DNA of 64,000 nt from Chitinivorax sp. PXF-14. Its GTDB lineage: Bacteria; Pseudomonadota; Gammaproteobacteria; Burkholderiales; SCOH01. Shown here piece after piece: positions 43,633 to 52,423 of this stretch; the stretch's first letter is position 1, and the number at the start of each line of letters is the position of its first letter. The translations under genes and the position numbers were made by a program. Below the pieces are notes generated by a model. That model was not told where the DNA came from, did no database searches, and saw only the letters and a list, made by a program, of their open reading frames with translations. Location of the stretch: contig NZ_JBFNXJ010000001.1 in NCBI RefSeq assembly GCF_040812015.1, forward strand, positions 62,001 to 126,000. The letters are read 5' to 3'.

Positions 43633-43712
43633 GCGAAATTAGCGAAATCAGCGAAATTAGTGCCGTGACAAGCACTTGCGGCTAATTTGCCTCAGCGAAA
43701 TCAGCGAAAAAA
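43633..43712. repeat. Iteron-like GCGAAATYA cluster
   Basis: There are three tandem nonamers at 43633-43659 (GCGAAATTA, GCGAAATCA, GCGAAATTA), a near-inverted copy (GCTAATTTGC, 43681-43690), then GCGAAATCA and GCGAAAAAA at 43695-43712. They lie between the ends of the convergent HEPN and DUF3987 genes. No T-run or coding signal explains them. Confidence 0.7.
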
Positions 43713-43720
43713 TCCCCCAG

Positions 43721-45085
43721 CTACCCCGATGCCAGCCGATACACCCGCAGTGGTGCCCCCGGTGCACCGTCGGCGCGTTCGTTCCACTGCACTGTGATCT
43801 TTGGCGGCGTACTGGCCAACAGGAGTTCCAGGCTGGCGTCGAGCCGCGCCTTCGGCACCTTGCCCCGAAAACATTCTGCGCTGATCTGGCTGCGCGTGGC
43901 CTGACCCCGCTCGCGCAGGAAGTCCTGGACGCGATTCGACAACTCCAGCACTTGTGCCAGTTTTGCCTCATCGGCGGCACTGACGAAGATGAAGCGCACC
44001 GACGCGGTGGCATGGCGAATCCATGCCATCGCCGCGTCGATGTGCTGGGCGTCGATTCGGGTTTGAAGATCCGTGAGTGCTATCAGCATTGCCAAGCGCA
44101 ACAGGATCGGTGCCCGGCGTTCCAGAATGGCCCCGAGCATGCCATCGCCGAGGTTCGAGTTCAGCTCACCCCGGTAGAGCTGGCTGTAATGCCATTGGGC
44201 CTGCGGTGACAACTCCATGCGCAGGTGCTCTCGCCGTCCGGGCTGGTCGGCTCCAGCGAAGGCCAGCACCTCTTGCGTTCGCGCCGCCAACTTCTCGACC
44301 GTCGCCTGTGGCGTTTCCTTCGGGAACGGAAACATCCGCGTGCGTTCTGCCCAGATCATCAGGAAGCGATTGGCGAAGCCGTTGGTCAGTTCGCGCGTGC
44401 TCATCAGCCCCGTCAGTTCTCCCGGTGAGATCGCGCCGCTCAGGCAGACGTGCGGATCGCTGGCGTAAAGCCGGTTCGACTTGGTGGCGGGCTTGAGGTC
44501 GACGCCATCCCAACAGTCACGCAGTGCCGCCGACAGCGTGTTGCCGTCGCGCCGCCCTTGGTGCAGCACGTTGGCGAACTCGGATTCGACCACCCACAGT
44601 CGCTTATCTTCGACGGCGGGTACGTCCTGCCGACCTTGTCGGTAGCCGTCGTGGATCAGCGCAGCCAGTCCTTCGCGCGTAGACAGGCCACCGCGATGAA
44701 CCTGCGGCGCGAAGGATTCGTCCATCGCGCGCAGTGCTTGATCGATGCGCAGCACCAGCGACACCGCATCGCCCTTGCGGCCACGGCCGGAACGCCCGAT
44801 GTGCAGGCAGAACAGTCGCGCGTGATGCCTGGTATTGCCGACGGGCAGATACACGCCACGCCCGATGGCACATGACAGATACGCCATGAAGTTGGCGGCG
44901 ATGGCGTATGCGTTGGTCTCCGTGCCGTCGCTGCCCGCCCGAGCAACGTCGCCGATCAGGCCATAGAGACAGGTCGGATCGGCCTCGGGGGCGCTGCGGT
45001 GCATGGCCACATCTGCCTCGTCGTGCTCATCAGCTGGCCGTGGCGTGGCGGGCGAGGAAGCGCTGGCATCGGTGATCGGACGCAT
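43721..45085 (-). CDS. DUF3987-domain protein (replication/maintenance-like)
   Basis: This is a 454-residue protein. The DUF3987 region spans about residues 35-400: RHHARLFCLHIGRSGRGRKG in the loop position of the ATPase, GGLSTREGLAALIHDG, VVESEFANVLHQGRRDGNTL and CLSGAISPGELTGLM. DUF3987 proteins are helicase-like and occur with primase or plasmid-type genes. The start directly abuts the RepB-like stop. It is the last gene of the recombinase operon and ends beside the iteron cluster. Confidence 0.82.
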   Translation of the reverse strand: MRPITDASASSPATPRPADEHDEADVAMHRSAPEADPTCLYGLIGDVARAGSDGTETNAYAIAANFMAYLSCAIGRGVYLPVGNTRHHARLFCLHIGRSGRGRKGDAVSLVLRIDQALRAMDESFAPQVHRGGLSTREGLAALIHDGYRQGRQDVPAVEDKRLWVVESEFANVLHQGRRDGNTLSAALRDCWDGVDLKPATKSNRLYASDPHVCLSGAISPGELTGLMSTRELTNGFANRFLMIWAERTRMFPFPKETPQATVEKLAARTQEVLAFAGADQPGRREHLRMELSPQAQWHYSQLYRGELNSNLGDGMLGAILERRAPILLRLAMLIALTDLQTRIDAQHIDAAMAWIRHATASVRFIFVSAADEAKLAQVLELSNRVQDFLRERGQATRSQISAECFRGKVPKARLDASLELLLASTPPKITVQWNERADGAPGAPLRVYRLASG

Positions 45086-45970
45086 TCATTTGCCGTCCAA
45101 CGTCACCGTCTGGACGATGTTCTCGAATTCGGCCAGCACGTCGGGCTGGCGCTGCGACAGGAAGCGGAACACCGCTTTGTTGTCGATCAGCTTGCTGAGG
45201 TAGCCGCGCGCCAATACGAGCAGCAGCACGTCTTGTCCGTAGGATTTCTCGACAAGCTTCAGTTGCCCTTGCAGGTTTCCCATTTCGCGCTCCATTTTCG
45301 CCATCTGATCGGCGGTGACGCCCCGCAGCTTCCTTGGTTTGGTTTCGCCGACTAACAGTGGCGGTGGTGTAGCCGCGAGCAAGGCCTCGGCGTAGGCGAC
45401 CGTCATGTTGTTGGCAGTGAGCATCAGTTCGATGCACTCGACCTGCCGCGTGGGTTTCATCTTGCGCAGCACCGAGCCGAGATTGGCGGCGAAGTGCAGA
45501 TCCTTCAGCATCTCGACCGCCTCCGGGCAGATGCCGTCGAGCAGACTCACCTTCTTGTGGATCTGGCTGACGTCCACGTTCAACGCCTTGGCCAGCCGGT
45601 CGGGCGTGACGCCACGCTCGACAGCACGCCGGAGCATGTGGTGCTCCTGAATGGACGAGATGCGATTGATCCGATTGTTGTAGGTGTAGCTTTCGTCGTC
45701 GGTGGCGATCAAGCACGGCGCGTCGGCGTAGCCGAGCTGTCGTAGCGCCAGTAATCGCATGTGCCCGTCGAGCAGAATGTGCTGGCCAGTCACCTTGTCG
45801 GCCTTGCCTACACTCAGGGGCTCGATCAGGCCGACCGCCTCCATCGAGGCCATGATCTGCTTAAACTTGCGCGAGGTATGTAAGCCCTCCGGCGTCTTGC
45901 GCGACGGCAGGATGCGATCCAGCGGAAGTGTCAGAGGATCGGGTATGAAGCCCAGCGGGGGCCGACTCAT
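45086..45970 (-). CDS. RepB/ParB-like partition protein
   Basis: This is a 294-residue protein. It has a ParB-type N-terminal part (residues about 15-100) with LLDGHMRLLALRQLG as the GHxR box, then a helix-turn-helix region (LAKALNVDVSQIHKKVSLLD) and the C-terminal region typical of RepB proteins (LKLVEKSYGQDVLLLVLARG). The start overlaps the previous ParB-like gene stop (ATGA). It would bind DNA; the binding site is unknown. Confidence 0.83.
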   Translation of the reverse strand: MSRPPLGFIPDPLTLPLDRILPSRKTPEGLHTSRKFKQIMASMEAVGLIEPLSVGKADKVTGQHILLDGHMRLLALRQLGYADAPCLIATDDESYTYNNRINRISSIQEHHMLRRAVERGVTPDRLAKALNVDVSQIHKKVSLLDGICPEAVEMLKDLHFAANLGSVLRKMKPTRQVECIELMLTANNMTVAYAEALLAATPPPLLVGETKPRKLRGVTADQMAKMEREMGNLQGQLKLVEKSYGQDVLLLVLARGYLSKLIDNKAVFRFLSQRQPDVLAEFENIVQTVTLDGK

Positions 45971-46866
45971 GCCGCGTGGCCTCCGGCCCAGACCCGTTCG
46001 GCCAGTTGCTTGGGCAAGGTGTCCAGTCCTTCGGCGCGCAGCAGGTTGGAGAAATGCTCGTCGGCCAGCAACTGACGTAGCGCCTCGATCACGAACAACA
46101 GGCGCTGCTGCGTGAACTCAGCCTTCTTGATCATCAGCTTCTGTCGTTCGACCTCGTGTTGGTAGTTGCGCACCAGGCTGGACGTCGTGACGGATGCTCC
46201 CTTGCGCGCAGGCCGGTGGGCCAGCGTCTTGCCCAGGGCGCTGCGACGCTGCAGCACGCGCCGGGCCTGCATCAGCTGCCCGCCACGTAGTTGGCCGCTT
46301 TCGTAGGCGTCCTGCAACGCGGCCTGCACCGCTTCTTCGTCGCTGGCGCCCGCGATGGTGATGGCGACGTTGAGCGGAACCCGTCCGGCCTCGACGGCGG
46401 CGAGCAGACGTTCTTCGCCTTTCTCAAACAGGAGCAGGATGCCTTTGATGTAGTCGAGGCTCAGGCCGGTCTTCTGTGCGATGACGCGCTTGTCGTAGCC
46501 CTGCTGACTCAACTGCTCGATGCTCATCAGCAATTCCAGCGCGCTGTATTTCCTGCGGGCGATGTTCTCGGTCAGGCTCATGATGAAGGCGTCTTCGTCG
46601 TTGACCGTAACGACCAGTGCCGGAATCTCCTTCTCACCGAGCGACTTAAACGCCTTGAGCCTTCCCTCGCCGCAGATCAGCAGGTAGCGCTTGCCGTCCT
46701 CCAGATCGTCACGCGGCGTGACAGTGACCGGCTTCTTCAAGCCGAGGGTCTTGATGTTGCCGACGATCTCCTCGAACACACGTCCATTGCGGTCGCGCGG
46801 GTTGAGCACGGCGATCTGATCGACCGGGATCATCTGCAGGTCGGTGGCGTGGTGTGGTTTCGTCAT
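45967..46866 (-). CDS. ParB-like partition protein
   Basis: This is a 299-residue protein. ICGEGRLKAFKSLG is the ParB GExR box (about residues 68-81), followed by MSLTENIARRKYS and a helix-turn-helix (KRVIAQKTGLSLDYIKGILL). It differs from its neighbour, so the operon has two distinct ParB-type proteins in series and no ParA ATPase. It is coupled to both neighbours through ATGA overlaps. Confidence 0.83.
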   Translation of the reverse strand: MTKPHHATDLQMIPVDQIAVLNPRDRNGRVFEEIVGNIKTLGLKKPVTVTPRDDLEDGKRYLLICGEGRLKAFKSLGEKEIPALVVTVNDEDAFIMSLTENIARRKYSALELLMSIEQLSQQGYDKRVIAQKTGLSLDYIKGILLLFEKGEERLLAAVEAGRVPLNVAITIAGASDEEAVQAALQDAYESGQLRGGQLMQARRVLQRRSALGKTLAHRPARKGASVTTSSLVRNYQHEVERQKLMIKKAEFTQQRLLFVIEALRQLLADEHFSNLLRAEGLDTLPKQLAERVWAGGHAA

Positions 46867-48428
46867 GCGGCCCTCCGGATGCGGCTGCGCTCGGCCATGC
46901 CGTAGAGGTAGTCCAGGCTGTCGAAGCGGTAACTCTCGAGTTCGAGGCCGTTGTGATCGGCCAGATGGATGCCCGAGTTCCCAAAGTCCAACCGGGGCAG
47001 TAGGTAGTAGTCCAGCGCGGCTTGATTGGTCTCATCGAGCCGGACGGCAACCGTGATGTCGGGCGTCAGACTGGTGTCGAAACGTACCTTCCAGCGGCGG
47101 CGGTCGTTGTCGAGCAACTGGCAGCGCGAGAGCACGAGCGAGACGGTGAACTCTCGGTTGACCGTGAGCAGGTCGGTCGCCGGATCACGCACGACCACGC
47201 CGCCGGCCTCGGCGATCATCCGCTCGGTCTGGCCGACGATCTCCGGGTGCAGACGGCGCAGGAACTGGTTGACTTCCAGATACTGGTAGTCCCGATCCGG
47301 CGTGAAACCCACCGTCTGGTAGGCGCGGATCAGACTGCCGAAGCGGTGCGCGTAGGCCGCCGCCGAGGGCATTCCTTCGGCCTCGTCGATGATCAGGCCG
47401 GAGAGGTAGCCGTGCTGCTGGAACAGGCGGCGTAGCTTCTCGATCAGCTCGTCGTTGCTGAAGCGGTGTGCACGCTCACGCAGGATGCCCTGCGCGGTGT
47501 AGAACAGCTCCGGCGGCACGACGCCTTCGAACGCGCCTTCCTTCTTGATCCACATCTCCGGGTTGTTCACCACACGCGTCTTCTTGAGCTTGAAGGAGCG
47601 CCGGTTGTAGACGTTGTTGCCTATGTACTTTTCGTTGGATAGCACCTCGCGCACGGTGGCCCGTGTCCACGCCCGGCCCAGATCGGTGACGATGACCTTG
47701 GTGTTGAGCCTGTCGGCGATCTCCGACTCGAACAGACCATCCTCGACGAACCAGCGGTAGATCTGGTTGACGACGGCGACTTCCACGTCGGGGCCAGGCT
47801 GCAAGATCACGCGGTCGGTCTGCAGGCTCTTGTGCTCGCCGCGCGAAAGCAGCCCCTTCACCGACCCGGACTGGTCGATCAGCACACGGCGCAGCCCGTA
47901 GCCCGCAGGCCCGCCCTGGCGGAAGCCGAGTTCGATTAGGCGGCACTGGCCTGCGAACACCTTCGCCGACAGTTCACGGCTGTATTCGCCCGCCATTGCA
48001 CGTTTGACGCCCTTGACGATGGTGGACACGGGCGAGCCGTCGTTCTCGAACTGCTCGGCGCAGTAGGCGACCTGGATTCCTGCGCGGCGGCAGATGTACT
48101 CGTAGTAGGCGCTCTCGTCCGCGTCCTGGAAGCGCCCCCAGCGGCTCACGTCGTAGACCAGGATGATCTGGAAATCGGTCGTGCCTGCCTGCACGTCGGC
48201 GATCAGTTGTTGGAGTGCCTGCCGCCCGTCGATGCGCAGCCCGCTCTTACCCTCGTCGGCGTAGGTGCGGACGATCTCGATGTTGCGCCGGGCGGCGTAC
48301 TCGCGGATTTTGTCGCCCTGGTTCTCCGTCGAATACTGCTGGTGCTCGGTGGACATCCGCACGTATTGCGCAGCCCGAAACACCGGGCCCGACCCCGGTG
48401 GGTGTGGAGGAGGTTCGATTTCTTGCAT
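46863..48428 (-). CDS. Large serine recombinase
   Basis: This is a 521-residue protein starting MQEIEPPPHPPGSG; an upstream GTG (48485) is also in frame. The resolvase domain opens with AAQYVRMSTEHQQYS, with the catalytic Ser at about 26, and contains VYDVSRWGRFQDADE. The recombinase domain (GPAGYGLRRVLIDQ, then LSNEKYIGNNVYNRRS) and a long C-terminus follow. It is probably the integrase of the whole element or of an inserted island. It heads the operon with the ParB-like genes. Confidence 0.92.
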   Translation of the reverse strand: MQEIEPPPHPPGSGPVFRAAQYVRMSTEHQQYSTENQGDKIREYAARRNIEIVRTYADEGKSGLRIDGRQALQQLIADVQAGTTDFQIILVYDVSRWGRFQDADESAYYEYICRRAGIQVAYCAEQFENDGSPVSTIVKGVKRAMAGEYSRELSAKVFAGQCRLIELGFRQGGPAGYGLRRVLIDQSGSVKGLLSRGEHKSLQTDRVILQPGPDVEVAVVNQIYRWFVEDGLFESEIADRLNTKVIVTDLGRAWTRATVREVLSNEKYIGNNVYNRRSFKLKKTRVVNNPEMWIKKEGAFEGVVPPELFYTAQGILRERAHRFSNDELIEKLRRLFQQHGYLSGLIIDEAEGMPSAAAYAHRFGSLIRAYQTVGFTPDRDYQYLEVNQFLRRLHPEIVGQTERMIAEAGGVVVRDPATDLLTVNREFTVSLVLSRCQLLDNDRRRWKVRFDTSLTPDITVAVRLDETNQAALDYYLLPRLDFGNSGIHLADHNGLELESYRFDSLDYLYGMAERSRIRRAA

Positions 48429-48564
48429 AGGCCCGGTCACTCTGTGATTGGTGCTCTCGGGTCTGCCACTCCTTTCAATGAACACGACGCCGCGCCACGG
48501 CGGCAGCGCACACAGTCGGAATCGTTGCCATGCAGAATATTCGAGAGCCTGTTTGGGGGCGAAG

Positions 48565-49035
48565 TTACGGGCGGATTGACGGGGTGTCGATCAAGTCCTC
48601 TCTTGACACGTCCATCTTGCACGGACACATCACACAGACTGGCGCGATCTGGACGACCCAAGGATCGCCGATCTCCCTTGGAAACGCTGGATGGCGCGTG
48701 ATTCGATACAGACCGGTCGGCAGGTCGCACACGTCCATCTTTGCAAGATCGACATCTATGCCCTTGGCTTCACGCAGTCGCTGCTGCTCGCGGTTGCGTT
48801 GCGCGTATTCGGGCCGGGCGTCGCGGTAGTTGCGCCAGTAGTCTTGATTGCGCTGCGACCACGCTCGTTGGGCGGCGCGCTGGTTGATCCGGTAGTCGGG
48901 GTCGGACTGGATCTTGGCCTGCTGCCACTGGCGCTTGCGGGCACGCTGGCAGTCGGGTGCCGAACAGTAGGCTTGGTCGGGGACTTGTGGGCGGGGTTCG
49001 AAGGGTGTGCCGCAGCAGGTGCAGTGTCTTGTCAT
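48565..49035 (-). CDS. Zinc-binding conserved protein beside the recombinase
   Basis: This is a 156-residue protein from MTRHCTCCGTPFEPRPQVPD; starts at 49047 and 49062 are possible. Four cysteines (HCTCCG and YCSAPDCQ) make a probable zinc knuckle in residues 1-32. Next is a basic helical block (QRARKRQWQQAKIQSDPDYR), and near the C-terminus another cysteine pair (VCVMCPC). Similar proteins accompany recombinase-ParB modules. DNA binding is plausible but unproven. Confidence 0.75.
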   Translation of the reverse strand: MTRHCTCCGTPFEPRPQVPDQAYCSAPDCQRARKRQWQQAKIQSDPDYRINQRAAQRAWSQRNQDYWRNYRDARPEYAQRNREQQRLREAKGIDVDLAKMDVCDLPTGLYRITRHPAFPREIGDPWVVQIAPVCVMCPCKMDVSREDLIDTPSIRP

Positions 49036-49047
49036 CGTCAGTGATTC

Positions 49048-49063
49048 CATGCAAATTTGCATG
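49048..49063. promoter_or_regulatory. 16-bp perfect palindrome (candidate operator)
   Basis: CATGCAAATTTGCATG reads the same on both strands. It lies at the start region of the zinc-binding protein gene, in the 155-base divergent gap before the HNH gene. It overlaps the possible upstream start codons of the minus-strand gene. Confidence 0.5.
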
Positions 49064-49190
49064 AAAACCGACGCTGCTCAGAATGCGAGACGAATACGCT
49101 GTATCGATGGGATGGAAGTGATTTTCACACTTGCCGTAAAACCTGCTGCAAACTAACCTCAGTTCAAATCAAATTGCTCCGATCTCCCTT

Positions 49191-49964
49191 ATGACCGCAC
49201 CTTCGTTGCCAACCATAAAGACTTTGTTTGCGCGCTCGAAAAATCAATGTGCATTCCCAGGGTGTGCCGCGCCGATTGCGGAAAGCAGTGGAACGGTGAC
49301 CGGAGAGGTCTGCCACATTCGAGCGTTGAATGCCGGCGGCCCCCGATACGACCCGAACCAAACGCAGGAGGAGCGCAATGCAGCAACGAATCTCATTTTG
49401 ATGTGCGGCAGGCACCACAAGATTATCGATACCGAAACGGAAGCATTTACCGTTGGCCGATTGCAGTCCATTAAGCATGACCATGAAGAAAAAGGTGTCG
49501 CGGAAATATCACCGGCTGCCGCGCGTATTGCTCAACAACTCCAGGCCAGCTGTGGCGACGTAACCATCGTCGGTAATAGTGGCAATGTGGCCATCCAGAG
49601 CCCGGGAGCTATTCAGGCTCACACCGTCACTATCAAAAACACCAAATCCAAAGGCCCATCGATTCAGCCGCCCCCGAGTTCAATTGGCGCGGCGCAGGCA
49701 AAGGTTGCCTACTGCCAGCATCTGATCGACCGCTATCAGGAGTATCAGAAGGCGGATAAAACCGGGAAGTCCGATTTCAAGTACATGGCCATTCACCAGG
49801 CACTCAAGCGAAAGTTCGGCACCTCGTGGAAATTGCTCGGGGAAGAGCGTTTTGACGAAGTCGTTGCCTTCCTGCATCAGCGGATCGATGCCACGATCCT
49901 TGGCAAGCTGAACCGAGGGAAGGGGCGGCCGAACTACAGCGCGTTTGAGAATTGGCGTAGCTGA
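49191..49964 (+). CDS. HNH endonuclease-like protein
   Basis: This is a 257-residue protein. The zinc/HNH pattern is CAFPGCAAPI, GEVCHIRALNAGGPR and NLILMCGRHHKIIDTE within residues 20-82. The middle (GDVTIVGNSGNVAIQSPGAI) is a beta-rich stretch, and the C-terminal 100 residues are helical with no motif I know (VVAFLHQRIDATILGKLNRG). The gene is A+T-richer than its neighbours and is the last before the element's right end. An orphan restriction-like role is inferred. Confidence 0.75.
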   Translation: MTAPSLPTIKTLFARSKNQCAFPGCAAPIAESSGTVTGEVCHIRALNAGGPRYDPNQTQEERNAATNLILMCGRHHKIIDTETEAFTVGRLQSIKHDHEEKGVAEISPAAARIAQQLQASCGDVTIVGNSGNVAIQSPGAIQAHTVTIKNTKSKGPSIQPPPSSIGAAQAKVAYCQHLIDRYQEYQKADKTGKSDFKYMAIHQALKRKFGTSWKLLGEERFDEVVAFLHQRIDATILGKLNRGKGRPNYSAFENWRS

Positions 49965-50130
49965 CTACTGGCGACAAGATTGGGTGTCGCACATCAAGCA
50001 GTTGATGGGCCTCGGAGTGCTCCCAAAACGCCGGGCAGGGGGCGGCGTGGGCTATGAGTTGGCGGGCTGATTCGGCCAAATCATCGAAATTACGCTCGCG
50101 AGGCAAATGTGTTACTATTCAGTCTTGAAA

Positions 50131-50164
50131 GTGGTCGTGGGTTCAGTTCCGCGCTCCGCCACCA
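50131..50164 (+). other. tRNA/tmRNA-like 3' end, putative attachment remnant
   Basis: The sequence ends GGGTTCAGTTCC and CTCCGCCACCA, like the T-loop, acceptor strand and CCA of a tRNA or tmRNA, and is followed seven bases on by a strong terminator. The expected 5' acceptor strand (GGCGGAG) and other arms are absent upstream. This is what remains at the far side of an element inserted into a tRNA or tmRNA 3' end. The T-arm pairing is imperfect, so the assignment is tentative. Confidence 0.45.
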
Positions 50165-50170
50165 AATATC

Positions 50171-50203
50171 AAAAGCCCTGATTCATTCGAATCAGGGCTT
50201 TTT
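50171..50203 (+). terminator. Strong rho-independent terminator
   Basis: AAAAGCCCTGATTC and GAATCAGGGCTTTT form a 14-bp perfect stem with a four-base loop, then a T-run. It follows the tRNA-like 3' end directly, as would the native terminator of a disrupted or restored RNA gene. It can also act for the convergent hydrolase gene. Confidence 0.85.
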
Positions 50204-50256
50204 GTTTGCGCCTCGAATACCCGCTCTACTTTTCCGTTGGCAGGCGGACACCCCTC

Positions 50257-51849
50257 TCACCCATTCCACGCCGATGCGATGAACCGCAGCTTGCCCTGGA
50301 TGCCTGGCGCGGCGTTGTTGCCGAACGGGATGGGGATCTCCAGCTTGCCGGTCTTGAGCATTTTGTAGGCGATGGGCGTGGTGGCGCGGCCGACGGTGTC
50401 GCTTTGCCAGGCGAAGTTGATGCTCCAGGCGTCGCCTGGGGTTTCTGCTGGGATCATTTCAATTACCACGGAATCGCGGAACAGGTAGCTGCCTTCATAG
50501 TGGGTGTCGGCCCAGAATTTGCGTTCGACTTCGTAGTCCGGTACGCGTACGCCGAGGGTCATGCTGTAGGCCAGCGATTTTCTGTCCGGATTGACCTTGC
50601 CGCTGTTGGCAAGAAACACCGTCGACAGGTAGAGCTTGCGTGCGAGCTTGTTGGCCGGGTCGGTCAGCTCGGTGTGGCTGCGGCAGGCGACCGAGTCTTC
50701 CTCGGCCACGCGCCGTGTCAGATACCAGCGTTTGCCGCGTGGCGAGGCGAGCACTTCAAATTGATAGAGCGCGTTGACGGGCTTGCCTTGCAGGTCGGGC
50801 GGCAGTTGCACGGCGTCGACGTCGAGCCAGATGTCGACACGGATGTCGCCGAACAGGAAGCGCGTCAGGTTCTGGTAGGCTTCTTCGCTGTTGACGATGC
50901 CGAAGTTGCCCGAGTGCGAGCGGTAGGTGTAGGCCGTGGCACAGGGCGTGGTGAACTGACCCTTGGCGTTGACGCCCCAGAGTGAGGCATTCTCGACCTT
51001 GACCAGGCCATCGCTGCCGTGGCCGGCAAACGAGCGCGACAGGCCCAGGGCAACATCGTAGTCGGCACGGTTGGTGCCGACCATGCAGAAGAAGCGCTCT
51101 GCGGGGAAAGCGGTATCGGGCAGCCAGTCGACCCGCTCGGTCTTGCTGTAGACCGGCGCCAGATTGAGGTAGCCGGCCATGCGCTGGCGGTTGAAGTTGT
51201 TCATGTCGGCTGCGTTGAGCCATTTGGGGATGTTCAGGCCGGCCATCTCGATGCCGTTGTGCGGCGTGGCATAGGTGAACACCTTGTCGACGCAGCGGCG
51301 CGCCTCGTCGTCACCGAGCTCGGGGTTCTGCAGGAAGGCGCGGCAGACCAGCCCGCCCATCGAGTGGGCGACGAGATAGCAGCGGAAATCCTCGGGAGTT
51401 ACGTTGTTGCGCGGGTCCTGGCAGGCCAGCTCGCGGATGCGCAGGATCAGCCGGCCGAGGCCCTTGGCGAAGTCTTCCATCTCCGGTGTCTTGCCGTTGC
51501 CCAGCAGTGACGAGGCTTGGTCGTAATAGCGGTAGATCACGATGGACTGGTAACGGATGGTGCCGGTCCACTCGTCGTCGAGGATGTCGAGCCCGTTCTC
51601 ATAAACATCGAGATAACCCACCTCGCTGCCGTCACGCCTGGCGATGGTGTCGGACATCAGCCGCACCAGCGGCGACTCGAACACGAATTTGCGGGCGGGC
51701 TTGTCCTTGTCCGGCGTGGCGCGGTAGACGGTGGAGCCCAGGTTGAAGCCGCAGAACGGGTCCGCGGTGGTCTCGTCCTGCTCTCTCTCGGTCATGGCAT
51801 AGCCGCGGACGTAGATGATCGGGTGGAAGGGCGCATGATCGTTTGCCAT
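50257..51849 (-). CDS. Alpha/beta hydrolase, lipase/esterase-like
   Basis: This is a 530-residue protein starting MANDHAPFHPIIYVRGYAMT, with GGAG six bases upstream of this ATG; another ATG lies at 51861 and the frame stays open far upstream. LVAHSMGGLVCRAFL (about residue 185) is the nucleophile elbow, with Ser as the nucleophile. TPHNGIEMAG and a C-terminal beta-rich half follow. No signal peptide is seen. The substrate is unknown. Confidence 0.82.
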   Translation of the reverse strand: MANDHAPFHPIIYVRGYAMTEREQDETTADPFCGFNLGSTVYRATPDKDKPARKFVFESPLVRLMSDTIARRDGSEVGYLDVYENGLDILDDEWTGTIRYQSIVIYRYYDQASSLLGNGKTPEMEDFAKGLGRLILRIRELACQDPRNNVTPEDFRCYLVAHSMGGLVCRAFLQNPELGDDEARRCVDKVFTYATPHNGIEMAGLNIPKWLNAADMNNFNRQRMAGYLNLAPVYSKTERVDWLPDTAFPAERFFCMVGTNRADYDVALGLSRSFAGHGSDGLVKVENASLWGVNAKGQFTTPCATAYTYRSHSGNFGIVNSEEAYQNLTRFLFGDIRVDIWLDVDAVQLPPDLQGKPVNALYQFEVLASPRGKRWYLTRRVAEEDSVACRSHTELTDPANKLARKLYLSTVFLANSGKVNPDRKSLAYSMTLGVRVPDYEVERKFWADTHYEGSYLFRDSVVIEMIPAETPGDAWSINFAWQSDTVGRATTPIAYKMLKTGKLEIPIPFGNNAAPGIQGKLRFIASAWNG

Positions 51850-52423
51850 CTGGGTCTCCATTGCTGGCGGATTGTTGTTGATAGGTGTGGGCGGCGGGAG
51901 CCGGGTGGAGAGGAAGGTCAAACGATGCAAGCACCAGGCCAGGCGGGCGATATGTCCGGACAAGGGAATGTGGTGATCGGCCAGGGCTGCGCGGCCGCCA
52001 CTGCTTTGCCTTGATATCGAGGCTTGGCCGGGCCTGGGGGATGGTGGGATGGCCTCGTTACATGCGTCGCCGGGCTTGCGTGGCTTGTGGCGCCCGGCGT
52101 GCCGTGTAAAGCGTGCCGACACGGCGGCGTTTGGCCGAGGGCTGTGTGGATGCCGCCAGCTGGGCACGATTGGAGGGCTGGGTGGGTAGGTGAGACGGGC
52201 TTTGAGGTGGGGCTGCCGGGGGGCTTTTTGAGTGTCAGGCGCAGTCTTGCCTAACGCATGCGGCAAAAAATATAAACTAATCCTGGTGCGATTTGCAGGC
52301 GTGAACGGGGGGCTTTCTCAGGCCAGGTAAGGTGTTGATATTAAAATAATATTAGTAAATTCTAATTTTATGTTATAACATCGGCGTCACTTACCCGATG
52401 GCGGGTTGACCAACCAGAGGCTG
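51850..52423. other. Long divergent intergenic region
   Basis: Bases 51850-52260 are G+C-rich with no gene I can support, although the minus-strand frame stays open. Bases 52261-52280 and 52335-52380 are A+T-rich and look like promoter territory. I see no RNA gene, repeat or terminator here. Confidence 0.5.
52335..52380 (+). promoter_or_regulatory. A+T-rich promoter region of the metalloprotease
   Basis: TTGATA at 52335-52340 could be a -35 box, with several TATAAT-like stretches after it; the sequence ends in the palindrome TGTTATAACA (52371-52380). The exact -10 box is not clear. Confidence 0.4.

Noticed and set aside
43633-43712. A CRISPR array
   Set aside because: The repeats are nine bases and tandem or nearly so, with no spacers of regular length; an iteron-like cluster fits better.
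50060-50164. A complete tRNA gene ending at the CCA
   Set aside because: The 5' acceptor strand, D-arm and anticodon arm could not be found, and the T-arm pairs imperfectly; only a 3' end remnant is supported.
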